From positions 3,282,031 to 3,346,030 of the forward strand of contig NZ_CP150277.1 in the NCBI RefSeq assembly GCF_037977385.1: a stretch of 64,000 nucleotides of DNA. Direction: 5' to 3'. The translations under genes were made by a program, and so were the position numbers. This document shows, piece by piece, positions 1-8,118 of this stretch; position 1 is the first letter of the stretch, and each line of letters begins with the position of its first letter. A model generated the notes under the pieces. That model saw only the letters and a program-made list of their open reading frames with translations. It searched no databases and was not told where the DNA came from. Source of the DNA: Terribacillus sp. FSL K6-0262 (GTDB lineage: Bacteria > Bacillota > Bacilli > Bacillales > Amphibacillaceae).

Positions 1-261
1 TTGATTGCACCGGAAGGCTACGGAGAAATCATCGGCGGATCCCAGCGCATCGATGACCTTGAGTTAATGGAAAAACGCTATGAGGAACATAATCTGACTG
101 GCGATGCGTACAATTGGTACTTGGAATTGCGCAAATACGGCAGTGTGCCGCATTCAGGTTTCGGACTGGGACTTGAACGGACAGTAGCATGGCTATCCGG
201 CGTGGAGCATGTTCGTGAAACGATTCCATTCCCGCGTCTTTTGAACCGTCTATACCCATAA
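1..261 (+). CDS. asnS: Asparaginyl-tRNA synthetase, C-terminal fragment
   Basis: This is the last 86 codons of a gene that begins before the window. The fragment carries the class II synthetase motif 3 (GFGLGLER, about residues 53-60 of the fragment) and ends with the [12 protein letters not shown] tail typical of bacterial AsnRS. The enzyme charges tRNA-Asn with asparagine in the cytoplasm. AspRS shares motif 3, but the terminal PFPR sequence and the dnaD gene directly downstream match the Bacillus asnS-dnaD-nth order. The true start cannot be seen. Confidence 0.93.
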   Translation: MIAPEGYGEIIGGSQRIDDLELMEKRYEEHNLTGDAYNWYLELRKYGSVPHSGFGLGLERTVAWLSGVEHVRETIPFPRLLNRLYP

Positions 262-275
262 TATAATGATTATCT

Positions 276-307
276 GACGATCCCTTGTCGAATGACGAGG
301 GATTGTC
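276..307 (+). terminator. Strong hairpin between asnS and dnaD
   Basis: Two 14-base arms (276-289 and 294-307) pair completely when G-U pairs are allowed, around a 4-base loop. There is no U-run after the stem, so it is not a clear intrinsic terminator. It may be a weak terminator, an mRNA stabiliser or a processing site that uncouples asnS from dnaD. Confidence 0.4.
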
Positions 308-330
308 CTATTAAAGGAAGGAGAACCCAG

Positions 331-1035
331 ATGAATAACGATTTAAACTACCAAAGAATGCTGGGAAATCCATTTTCCTTTCCCGGTATGCTGATGGAAC
401 GTTATGCTGCGCTCGGCTTGAATGAGACAGAAATGATGGTCATTTTGCATATCTGCTTTTTCCAGCAGCAGGGTACGATGTTTCCGACTACAGATGAATT
501 GGCAGCAAGAGTGACACTGTCAGAAAGGGAAGTAGCTCTTGTTTTGCGTAAGCTGGTCCAGCGGAATATGCTTCAGATCGAAGATGTCCAGGAAGAGGAT
601 GTGCGCAGCCAAGCGTACAGTCTGAATGGATTATGGCACTTGGTGTTTGCCGAAACCGTCTACCCAGAACCTGAAAAGAACACAGACAAAGAAGAAGAGG
701 CAGCCATATTCATACTCTTTGAGCAGGAATTCGGCCGGCCTTTATCACCTTTTGAAATCGAAACGATCACCCTATGGCTGGATGAGGATATGCAGCCGCC
801 GTCACTGATCAAAGCAGCATTACGAGAAGCGGTATTGATGAGCAAATTGAATTTCCGCTATATCGATCGTATCCTGCGGGAATGGAAACGCAAAGGCATA
901 CGAACAGTGGATCAGGCTCGTAAACACAGTAAATCATTCCATGAGAACCAGAGGCCTGCTGCTGCAGTGCAAGCAGATCAGCAAGCACCAGCCCGTGATG
1001 TGAGTATTTATTACAACTGGCTGGAAGAGGACTGA
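331..1035 (+). CDS. dnaD: DNA replication initiation protein DnaD
   Basis: DnaD acts in primosome assembly at oriC and at stalled forks, bridging DnaA and the helicase loader. The 234-residue product has an N-terminal winged-helix part (about residues 10-100) and the C-terminal DnaD domain with FEQEFGRPLSPFE near residue 130 and the YIDRILREW motif near residue 185. The ATG at 331 was chosen because AAGGAAGGAG lies just upstream; an earlier in-frame ATG at 292 has no ribosome site. nth follows 15 bases after the stop, so the two are probably cotranscribed, as in B. subtilis. Confidence 0.95.
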   Translation: MNNDLNYQRMLGNPFSFPGMLMERYAALGLNETEMMVILHICFFQQQGTMFPTTDELAARVTLSEREVALVLRKLVQRNMLQIEDVQEEDVRSQAYSLNGLWHLVFAETVYPEPEKNTDKEEEAAIFILFEQEFGRPLSPFEIETITLWLDEDMQPPSLIKAALREAVLMSKLNFRYIDRILREWKRKGIRTVDQARKHSKSFHENQRPAAAVQADQQAPARDVSIYYNWLEED

Positions 1036-1050
1036 GGAGGAAAGCAGACG

Positions 1051-1704
1051 ATGCTGAACAAAACACAGATACGGCGGGCGTTGGACGTCATGCGGGATAT
1101 GTTCCCGGAGGCAGCCTGTGAGCTGGTCCACAAAAATCCATTTGAGCTTGTCATCGCCGTCCTGCTATCAGCGCAATGTACCGATAATCTTGTCAATAAA
1201 GTGACGAAGGATTTATTCCAAAAATATAAGACTCCGGAAGATTATTTGGCTGTATCCCTCGAGGAGCTGCAGCATGACATCCGTTCCATCGGTCTTTACC
1301 GCAATAAAGCAAAGAATATCCAAAAGCTGTGTCAGACATTGATCGATCAATACGATGGCATCGTTCCTGACACACGTGATGAACTGGTCAAGCTGGCTGG
1401 AGTGGGGCGCAAGACAGCCAATGTCGTGGCATCTGTTGCATTCAATGAACCAGCTATCGCAGTGGACACCCATGTCGAAAGAGTCTCCAAGCGGCTTGGT
1501 TTTTGCCGATGGAAAGATAATGTCACTGAAGTAGAAAATACCTTGATGAAAAAGGTTCCGCGTGATGAGTGGAGCGATACACACCACCGGATGATCTTTT
1601 TCGGCCGATATCATTGCAAGGCAAGAAACCCAAACTGCCTGGCATGCCCATTAAACGATATATGCCGGGAAGGGAAGAAGCGCCTCAAAGCAGAAGCAAA
1701 ATAA
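1051..1704 (+). CDS. nth: Endonuclease III
   Basis: Base-excision-repair DNA glycosylase and AP lyase acting on oxidised pyrimidines. The 217-residue protein has the helix-hairpin-helix LAGVGRKTANVV with the expected catalytic Lys121, the catalytic Asp139 in VDTHVERV, and a [4Fe-4S] site Cys189-x6-Cys196-x2-Cys199-x5-Cys205. Length is usual for the family. GAGGAGGAAAG sits a few bases upstream of the ATG. It is the second gene of a dnaD-nth unit and ends at a bidirectional terminator shared with ponA. The ypoC gene found between nth and ponA in B. subtilis is missing here. Confidence 0.97.
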   Translation: MLNKTQIRRALDVMRDMFPEAACELVHKNPFELVIAVLLSAQCTDNLVNKVTKDLFQKYKTPEDYLAVSLEELQHDIRSIGLYRNKAKNIQKLCQTLIDQYDGIVPDTRDELVKLAGVGRKTANVVASVAFNEPAIAVDTHVERVSKRLGFCRWKDNVTEVENTLMKKVPRDEWSDTHHRMIFFGRYHCKARNPNCLACPLNDICREGKKRLKAEAK

Positions 1705-1740
1705 AAAGGCAGTCACTCCAATTTGAAGTGACTGCCTTTT
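1703..1740. terminator. Bidirectional terminator nth/ponA
   Basis: A-rich arm AAAAAGGCAGTCACT pairs with AGTGACTGCCTTTT. The run of A on one side and T on the other lets it stop transcription from nth (+) and from ponA (-). Confidence 0.85.
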
Positions 1741-1749
1741 ATAGTTTCA

Positions 1750-4413
1750 TCATTGCTGAGACTCTGAATCGTCAGGGCTTGTACCATTTTCAGCATCTTG
1801 ATTGGATTCGTCGCCCTGATCACCTTGATCGGTTTCACCTTCCGTGCTGCCAGAATCCCCAGTCTGACCAGAGTCTTCATTACCATTACCGTTACCATTT
1901 TCATTGCCATTGCCATTACTATTGCCATTATTACCATTATTGTTGGCATTGTCGTTATTCTGTCCGCTGTTTTCATCGGCATTTTGATCTTGGTTTTGGT
2001 TTTGGTCTTGGTTCTGATCATCGTTTTGATCCTGATCCTGCTCGTCCTCATTCTGCTGATCTTCTTCCGTCTGATCCTGTTGATCCTCGGCATTTTCATC
2101 CGGATTTTCTTCTTCTTCCGCGTTTTCATCTTCGCCAGGAACAGTGACGGAAGTCGTTTTCGCTTCACTGGTTTCCCCATCGACGGAAGCCGTAACCGAA
2201 ATGCTATAGGTTTGTCCAGCTTCGACGTTCTCAATCACAGCCGAAGTATCCGAAGTAGTCTGGGAGCCGTTTGGATCGGCGCTTACACTGAAGCTTGCAT
2301 CACCGTCATAATTCCAGCTGACATTGATGCTGTTGCTTGCTTCGTCATAGCTTGCAGAAAGTCCGGTCACCGGATCGATTTCTTCTTCATATCTTTCGGA
2401 AGTGGCACCAGGCAAGTGGCCCTTCAGGAATAACTCCGTCAAAATCTCGGAAGCGGGGGTTCCGCTGCTAGGGGAAGCAGCGGGGCGAGAGCCTTTTTCG
2501 ACTTTCGCCTCCACTACGCTGCTGGGTTTTTTGAAACTTTCCGTATCCTTGCCTTCATGCACTTCAGTCATGATTTGCTTGAACAGGTATTTGGCGACAT
2601 TTGTACCGATGACACCATTTCCATCCTGAATTACCTTATTACCTTTATCGTAACCAGTCCAGACGGATAGGGTGTAGTTTGTCGTCAGGCCATTCATCCA
2701 GGAATCCGGGCTGCCTTCTTGATTTTCCAGATTCGTCGTACCGGTTTTACCGGCAATATCCAATCCAGGTACATTAGCCAATGTTCCAGTACCTTCTGTC
2801 ATGACAGAGCGCATCATGTCAGTGACCATATAAGCTGTGGAATCACTCATTGCAGCTTCGGAATCTGGTTTCATATCCAAAGTGCTTCCGTCGCTGAACT
2901 CGATTTTTGTAATGGCATAGGGTTCTGTATAAATTCCTTCGTTACCAAATGCCGCATATGCACCAGCCATATCGATAGTATGGAATTGAGCTGCTCCGCC
3001 TATACTATCTCCGTTCTTGATGCCATCCTTGAATTCCAGACCCAAACCATTTGCAAATTGTTCTGCGTTTTCAGCTCCAACAGCTTGGAATGTCTTGATT
3101 GCTGGAATATTATAAGATTTTGCCAATGCAGTCCTTGCACTCATCCAGCCATGGAACTGGTCGTCATAGTTGCCCGGACTCCAGTTGCCGATCGTAATAG
3201 GTTCATCATGGATTTGTTCATACGTTGATGTATAGATTCCGTTTTCAAATGCCGGGGCGTAATCCAAAATGGGCTTCATACCCGATCCTGGCTGACGTCC
3301 ATCACCTTGGATAGCATAGTTGAATCCGCCGAGTTCGTTGTTCCGGTTGCCGCCGATTGCACGAATTGCTCCGCTCTTCGTATCAAGCAGGGTGATACCA
3401 GCTTGTAATTCCTCATCCGGCCAAACGATGCCGCTGTCCTCACTTAGTGCATTTTCGACTGTCTCCTGTGCATCGGGATCCAAAGTCGTATAAATCTTCA
3501 TGCCGTCTAGGTTAAGATCTGTGTCATCAAATCGTTCACTAAGTTCCTTTTGCACTTGATCAAGGAAAGCACCGTATTTGTTCTGCTGCGGCTGCTTTTC
3601 AGTAAGCAAATCTTCGACTTTCGTCTTTTTCGCTTCATCGGCTTCTGCCTGTGTGATCTTTTCATGCTGCACCATCAAGTCAAGTACGGTATTCATGCGC
3701 TCCTGAGCCAAATCAGGATTTTCGAATGGGTTATATGCCGTAGGGCGCTGCGGTAATCCAGCCAGCAAAGCTATTTCCGGAAGGGTAAGATCGTTTAGAT
3801 CGTCCTTGCCGAAGTACGTTTCCGCTGCCGTGGCGACTCCATATGCATACTGACCGTAGAATACTTTGTTTAAATACATTTCCAGAATTTCTTCTTTTGA
3901 ATATTTACGGTCGAGCTGGAAGGCAAGCCACCATTCCTGCATTTTTCGTTTAATGGTTTTCTCGGGTGATAGGAAGGAGCGTTTGATGACCTGCTGGTCG
4001 ATTGTGCTTCCGCCTTCTGCACCGAAGCCATTTTTAATGTTCGAGATCAATGCGCCGCCGGTACGGATGATATCAATTCCATTATGCTCGAAGAAGCGGG
4101 AATCCTCCGTTGCCGTGACAGCATCGATCAGCTGCTGAGGCAGCTCATCATAGTTTACTTTTCGCCTGGATTCCGATCCCAGTTCTGCAAATTCATCGCC
4201 ATTCATGTCATAGACGATGTTTGAAGCAGGGTCGGATAATTTCTCTTCGTCCAATTTAGGCGCTGTTGCAGCATAGTAGGCGAACACGCTTCCGCCAGCT
4301 ATGACGCATAATACACCTATCAAGACAATCGTAAGCAATATTTTCTTCCAAATAGGTCTTTTTTTCTTTTTCTGTTTTCGTCTTGATGCACGAGATTGGC
4401 CCTTTTCTGCCAT
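1750..4413 (-). CDS. ponA: Class A penicillin-binding protein 1 (bifunctional)
   Basis: Peptidoglycan glycosyltransferase and transpeptidase, anchored in the membrane. A basic cytoplasmic tail (RRKQKKKKRP) and one membrane segment (about residues 24-46) precede the GT51 domain (EDSRFFEHNGID near 103, GGSTIDQQ near 135) and the transpeptidase domain with SGMK, SYN and KTGTTN motifs. A fibronectin type III-like module follows at about 665-755, then about 130 residues of acidic Asp/Glu/Gln and finally Asn/Gly repeats. That extracellular tail makes the protein 887 residues long and is the source of long false open frames on the other strand. The start overlaps the recU stop by one base (TAATG), implying translational coupling. 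Confidence 0.95.
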   Translation of the reverse strand: MAEKGQSRASRRKQKKKKRPIWKKILLTIVLIGVLCVIAGGSVFAYYAATAPKLDEEKLSDPASNIVYDMNGDEFAELGSESRRKVNYDELPQQLIDAVTATEDSRFFEHNGIDIIRTGGALISNIKNGFGAEGGSTIDQQVIKRSFLSPEKTIKRKMQEWWLAFQLDRKYSKEEILEMYLNKVFYGQYAYGVATAAETYFGKDDLNDLTLPEIALLAGLPQRPTAYNPFENPDLAQERMNTVLDLMVQHEKITQAEADEAKKTKVEDLLTEKQPQQNKYGAFLDQVQKELSERFDDTDLNLDGMKIYTTLDPDAQETVENALSEDSGIVWPDEELQAGITLLDTKSGAIRAIGGNRNNELGGFNYAIQGDGRQPGSGMKPILDYAPAFENGIYTSTYEQIHDEPITIGNWSPGNYDDQFHGWMSARTALAKSYNIPAIKTFQAVGAENAEQFANGLGLEFKDGIKNGDSIGGAAQFHTIDMAGAYAAFGNEGIYTEPYAITKIEFSDGSTLDMKPDSEAAMSDSTAYMVTDMMRSVMTEGTGTLANVPGLDIAGKTGTTNLENQEGSPDSWMNGLTTNYTLSVWTGYDKGNKVIQDGNGVIGTNVAKYLFKQIMTEVHEGKDTESFKKPSSVVEAKVEKGSRPAASPSSGTPASEILTELFLKGHLPGATSERYEEEIDPVTGLSASYDEASNSINVSWNYDGDASFSVSADPNGSQTTSDTSAVIENVEAGQTYSISVTASVDGETSEAKTTSVTVPGEDENAEEEENPDENAEDQQDQTEEDQQNEDEQDQDQNDDQNQDQNQNQDQNADENSGQNNDNANNNGNNGNSNGNGNENGNGNGNEDSGQTGDSGSTEGETDQGDQGDESNQDAENGTSPDDSESQQ

Positions 4414-5021
4414 TACTCCTCTTCCTCCGTTCTAAAATGAAGCTGGTCGATGATGTGCAGATAATCGACCTTTGCCTGATACTTCATCGGAATCAGAAAA
4501 CCTTCCTTACAAATGATATCATAAGGGATGGATTTTCTTCCTCCATCATATTGACGTTTCCACCACGGAAAAAGTTTCTCTGCTTCGAAAAAAAATGTTT
4601 GATCATGTGCGGTGAAACGCATGATCACGAAGCAAATTCCACCATGGCTGCAGACATGCTGCATGTGGGTGATTTGGTGCTCGTGAAAATTGGAGAGAGG
4701 GAAACTGGTCTTGTTTTTCGTGACCTTCGCTTCAAAATCCACATATTTTCCACGATAGATGCCATTATAATCCGTAGTGGATGCTTGTTTGAAATACGCT
4801 TCTTTTATGACCGCTGCACTTCGTTTTGGATAATCGACTTGTACAATTTGCACAGGGGTCGGTTTTTTGTGAATGACAGCTTTTTGCCGGGCAAGATAAT
4901 ATTCGTTTGTTTCATTGATATCTTGCTCTAAAGTCATCCCCCTGTTGCCAAAGTCGATATGCTGTGAAAGCCTTGATGCAGCAGTCTGTCTGATGGTCTT
5001 TTTCCCATTAGGATATTGCAC
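4413..5021 (-). CDS. recU: Holliday junction resolvase RecU
   Basis: RecU cuts Holliday junctions during recombination repair and chromosome segregation in Firmicutes. The 202-residue protein has NRGMTLE near residue 26, the conserved KKPTPVQIV block and the metal-binding nuclease core [17 protein letters not shown]. It starts with GTG (revcomp of 5019-5021) after a GGGGGG ribosome site. It is the first gene of a recU-ponA operon, as in B. subtilis. Confidence 0.96.
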   Translation of the reverse strand: MQYPNGKKTIRQTAASRLSQHIDFGNRGMTLEQDINETNEYYLARQKAVIHKKPTPVQIVQVDYPKRSAAVIKEAYFKQASTTDYNGIYRGKYVDFEAKVTKNKTSFPLSNFHEHQITHMQHVCSHGGICFVIMRFTAHDQTFFFEAEKLFPWWKRQYDGGRKSIPYDIICKEGFLIPMKYQAKVDYLHIIDQLHFRTEEEE

Positions 5022-5112
5022 GTTTTTCCCCCCGCTATAGGAATGATCATACCATAATCCTTAGAATACTTCACTTTGCGTCTGTAACTCAACTAATAAA
5101 AGGGGCAATTCG

Positions 5113-6075
5113 ATGACATTTACTGACAGAGCGAACTTGCTTGCTTCCATCGAAGAGAAAACAGCTGCTGCAAATTTAGATAATATCCGAAGAACGATGG
5201 CTTATCAAGCTTTTTATGAAGCAAATCCAGAGATACGATGGGCGTTTTTAGCCTCGATGGTTTCCAGGAATGCGGGTTGGAACATGACCGATCTGCAGCT
5301 GGATATGTACAGATGCTTATTGTCTGCCCGTATCAGAAAACAACTCTTTTCCCTATATGAGCGCGCCAATTGGCTGATATTCTCCGATGCCTATCCGCAG
5401 CTGCTGCTTTATGAGGCTCATAAGCAAGGAAAAATCGACATGATCTGCCATCTGCAGCATTTTCATGTATCCGCCTTTATGAGGGAAGCATGGCGGCAGT
5501 ACCTGGATGAAAACGACGGTCAGCGTTTGCTTTACAGTTTGATCATCAATGAACAACATGTCATTGGATCGCCTGTCATCGTCCAGTCCTTTTATCAAGA
5601 GCACATCTTCAGGAGATGGCCGTATCGGCTGCAGGATTTTTTTCGTTTGAATGCAGTGTTTTTCCCGACTTTGGATGGGAGATTATATGGATTATATGCA
5701 CATCATTTTACGAGTGTGGATGATCGGATACGGATGGGCAAGGAGCTGAGCCAGCTGCTCTTTCATGACCGTCTTCATCCGGAATTTCTTCAGTTTGCCA
5801 GGAAGACGCCCCATACTGCATCTCGAGATGATTATGAGCGTTACAGCCGTTTTAGAACAGCTGGCAGCAGCTCTTTAAGTCAATGCTATCCAGTCATTTC
5901 ACACAAGGATATTATTCGCAAGGACTGGTACAGGAATGGGGGCATCAAGCAAAGTTGGATGATGACTCCGGCGGATAAGGATTTTCGGCCGACAGGCACC
6001 GTATTTTATTGGAAGCGGAAAGTGATGGCTTTCGCTGCTATCTTCTTCAAGAAAAAAAGCAAAGCGGTCTGGTGA
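5113..6075 (+). CDS. yppC: DUF2515 family protein (YppC-like)
   Basis: A 320-residue protein of unknown function, divergent from recU exactly as yppC is in B. subtilis. It contains a long alpha-helical stretch rich in aromatic residues (for example NAGWNMTDL near residue 55 and NEQHVIGSPV near 148) and a basic C-terminus (KKKSKAVW). No catalytic motif is recognisable. AAAAGGGG lies 8 bases before the ATG. The last codons lie inside the terminator hairpin that separates it from the converging sspM. Confidence 0.8.
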   Translation: MTFTDRANLLASIEEKTAAANLDNIRRTMAYQAFYEANPEIRWAFLASMVSRNAGWNMTDLQLDMYRCLLSARIRKQLFSLYERANWLIFSDAYPQLLLYEAHKQGKIDMICHLQHFHVSAFMREAWRQYLDENDGQRLLYSLIINEQHVIGSPVIVQSFYQEHIFRRWPYRLQDFFRLNAVFFPTLDGRLYGLYAHHFTSVDDRIRMGKELSQLLFHDRLHPEFLQFARKTPHTASRDDYERYSRFRTAGSSSLSQCYPVISHKDIIRKDWYRNGGIKQSWMMTPADKDFRPTGTVFYWKRKVMAFAAIFFKKKSKAVW

Positions 6076-6090
6076 TCGCTTTGCTTTTGC
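6052..6090. terminator. Bidirectional terminator yppC/sspM
   Basis: AAAAAGCAAAGCG pairs with CGCTTTGCTTTT. It overlaps the 3' end of yppC; on the minus strand the hairpin is followed by seven T and lies just after the sspM stop. Confidence 0.8.
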
Positions 6091-6092
6091 TC

Positions 6093-6203
6093 TTATATGG
6101 AAGGACGATTCGGTCCATCAAGCTTTTTATCGTATCCGTCACCGGCAGTGCGGGCTGTCGGGCGTTTCTGGCCAGTCGATGTCTTCTTTTCCTGCTTTTT
6201 CAT
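6093..6203 (-). CDS. sspM: Small acid-soluble spore protein M
   Basis: A 36-codon gene. The product is Lys/Arg-rich (MKKQEKKTSTGQKRP) and ends in DGYDKKLDGPNRPSI, which matches the C-terminus I remember for B. subtilis SspM (DKKLGGPNRPST). Minor SASPs accumulate in the forespore; the role of SspM is unknown. AAAGGAGGGTGA precedes the ATG. A perfect SigG promoter pattern lies directly upstream and a terminator directly downstream, so this is a complete forespore transcription unit. Confidence 0.78.
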   Translation of the reverse strand: MKKQEKKTSTGQKRPTARTAGDGYDKKLDGPNRPSI

Positions 6204-6223
6204 CATTCACCCTCCTTTACTGT

Positions 6224-6253
6224 TAGGATGGGCGAAAGAGCTCTGAATCATGC
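6224..6253 (-). promoter_or_regulatory. SigG promoter of sspM
   Basis: Reading the minus strand, GCATG, 18 bases, CATCCTA matches the forespore SigG consensus GHATR-N18-CATXHTA at every defined position. The start site would fall just before the ribosome site of sspM. Confidence 0.7.
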
Positions 6254-6340
6254 GGATGCACGCGTATTTTTTGTTGTTTTGTCAGTTGTGCAGGAGAACG
6301 CTTCCCGTGGCAGAAACCTAAAGAAAAAGGGGGCATACGG

Positions 6341-6556
6341 ATGAACAAGCAAAATGGTGTGACGAAGGAAGAAGTGCAGCTGGCCTTGTTCCAGCTCGCC
6401 GGCACTTACAGAAGATTGGATCAAAGACTCACCGTACAGGCAAACCGTTCCAGGATGGCATGGAAGCAGCCTTTGATAGAAAGAGTGCTTGAAGTCGAGT
6501 CATATCTGGATAGAAAGCAGGTTAAATGGAGTCATGAGCATGGTAAATTAGCCTGA
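6341..6556 (+). CDS. Hypothetical 71-residue protein (yppD position)
   Basis: A small basic soluble protein, MNKQNGVTKEEVQ at the N-terminus and predicted to be mostly helical, with no motif I recognise. A GGGGG-type ribosome site precedes the ATG. It lies upstream of yppE in the same orientation, the position of yppD in B. subtilis, but I cannot confirm homology to YppD from the sequence. Confidence 0.65.
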   Translation: MNKQNGVTKEEVQLALFQLAGTYRRLDQRLTVQANRSRMAWKQPLIERVLEVESYLDRKQVKWSHEHGKLA

Positions 6557-6601
6557 CTGCTTGTATAATAGAACAACACGATAAGCAGAGAAGGGATTTC
6601 A

Positions 6602-6985
6602 TTGACGACATTACGCATATATAACAAGCAGCTTTCCGGCATGCTGACCCGTCTGAAAAATCGGTTTCTTACGGAGGAGCCGCCAAGTGATAAGCATGAT
6701 AGAGCCTTCTTCGATTTGGTGAAGAGGGAAACAGAACCGATGTATGAGCTGCTGCAAAAATGGCATCACTCTGCAGCAGATTTTGTCCAGCAGCGCGATG
6801 TGAGTGTGCATCCGCAGCAAATCCAATCAACAGAAGAGAATGTCCATCTGATCATCCTGCATAGCTACTACATAGATATCCGTTCCGAACGATATATGGA
6901 TTATCACCAATCGATCGGTTACGTCATCCAATTGCTTGATGAAGATCTGGACAGATTAGAAGGAAACGACGGAGAGGAAGAATGA
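6602..6985 (+). CDS. yppE: DUF1798 family protein YppE
   Basis: A 127-residue helical protein of the YppE/DUF1798 family, function unknown. Landmarks are EPMYELLQKWHH near residue 45 and the HSYYIDIRSERYMDYHQS segment near residue 87 that is characteristic of the family. The start is TTG at 6602, preceded by AGAAGGGATTTCA; no ATG fits. The stop lies one base before the cdd start, so the two are translated as a pair. Confidence 0.82.
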   Translation: MTTLRIYNKQLSGMLTRLKNRFLTEEPPSDKHDRAFFDLVKRETEPMYELLQKWHHSAADFVQQRDVSVHPQQIQSTEENVHLIILHSYYIDIRSERYMDYHQSIGYVIQLLDEDLDRLEGNDGEEE

Positions 6986-6986
6986 C

Positions 6987-7403
6987 ATGACGAAAGAGGA
7001 ATTGATCGAATTAGCGAAGGAAGCAAGGGAAAGGGCATATATACCTTATTCCAAGTTCGGAGTGGGGGCGGCTGTCCTGACAAAGTCGGGGAATGTGTAT
7101 CAGGGCTGCAATATCGAGAATGCGGCTTATCCAGTGACATGCTGTGCCGAAAGAACCGCTATTTTCCAAGCAATCGCAAATGGGGAACGGGAATTCTCGG
7201 AGATTGCCGTGGTAGCGAATACCGAGCGGCCAGTCCCGCCATGCGGTTCGTGCAGACAGGTGATGGCCGAATTCTTCCCTCATGATGCCGTTATCCACAT
7301 CGCAAATATGAACGGAATTTCAAAAACAATTACAATGGAAGAATTGCTTCCGTTCTCTTTTCAGCCAGAAGATTTGTTCTCGGACGAAAAAGCGGCAAAA
7401 TGA
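6987..7403 (+). CDS. cdd: Cytidine deaminase
   Basis: Pyrimidine salvage enzyme that deaminates cytidine and deoxycytidine to uridine nucleosides. The 138-residue protein has the zinc site with CAE (Cys53, Glu55 as proton shuttle) and PPCGSCRQ (Cys86, Cys89), and the nucleoside-binding NIENAAYP. It overlaps the yppE ribosome-binding context with a one-base gap. In B. subtilis cdd lies near era, so its place here is a rearrangement. A strong terminator follows. Confidence 0.96.
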   Translation: MTKEELIELAKEARERAYIPYSKFGVGAAVLTKSGNVYQGCNIENAAYPVTCCAERTAIFQAIANGEREFSEIAVVANTERPVPPCGSCRQVMAEFFPHDAVIHIANMNGISKTITMEELLPFSFQPEDLFSDEKAAK

Positions 7404-7412
7404 CACTCGCCC

Positions 7413-7447
7413 AAAAGATCTAAAGCGCACAAGCTTTAGATCTTTTT
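7413..7447 (+). terminator. Terminator of cdd
   Basis: AAAAGATCTAAAGC pairs with GCTTTAGATCTTTTTT around a 6-base loop and is followed by a T-run. Confidence 0.9.
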
Positions 7448-8118
7448 TATCGAAAGCGCATAGCATCTTGAGGGATTTCAAGCATGGAGATCTGCTTTAA
7501 CCTGCCATGCAACGGGCTCTGCCGGCTCTCCTTGACAGTCTCTGCAGCAAGGAGACATTAAAGGAAGCTCTTGTTGGAGAGGAAATTCCGTCTTGGCAGG
7601 CTCAATGAGGAACGGGTCCGCGTGTCTGCTCCGTCCATGAATGAAAGGGCAGGATATATTGCGATTGACGCTTTTCATCTTGAGCAGAGGAGTGACGGGG
7701 AATGGAGGGCAGAAGCTTGACGCGGGAAATTTCAGCGACCTAATATTGACTATCAATGGTGATTATGCCTGTGATACGCTTATCGAGATGGAGCTGTCAG
7801 GATCCTATACAGCTGGCTTAACATAGTTTTCTTATTCCTGTCCATTATAATAAGGCATTCACCTTGAATTTTTTGAAAAGCGTTATGGGATATAGTCGAT
7901 AATTTTTTGTGCTTTCCCAGATGCGGATGCTGTGATACTTGCTCCTGCCAGCGGTATGAGTCAAACGATAAGCTTTCCACATTTCCCAATCAGGACACGC
8001 ATCATATGCTGGTATTTTGCGGTTCATACGAGGCAGTGCACGGATGGGTACTATTGATGGGAATTTGACAGCCCAAACAAATCATAAGGATAGCTCCAGG
8101 AACCAGGGGGATAACAGG
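7448..8118. pseudogene. Gene-poor stretch, possible decayed coding region
   Basis: About 670 bases without a convincing gene. On the plus strand three successive short frames overlap: 7516-7608 (ALPALLDSLCSKETL), 7598-7720 (NERAGYIAIDAFHLEQ) and 7641-7826 (DAGNFSDLILTINGDYA). Their composition is protein-like and each is closed by a stop soon after the next opens, which suggests a gene broken by frameshifts. A 60-codon frame on the minus strand (7845-8027) has no clear ribosome site. I recognise no family, so decay is an inference. Confidence 0.3.

Noticed and set aside
1569..2433. Long open frames (192, 211 and 173 codons) opposite or beside the ponA tail
   Set aside because: They are shadows of the repetitive Asp/Gln/Asn codons of ponA: runs of Ile/Leu/Val/Tyr/His/Met with no family, no ribosome site.
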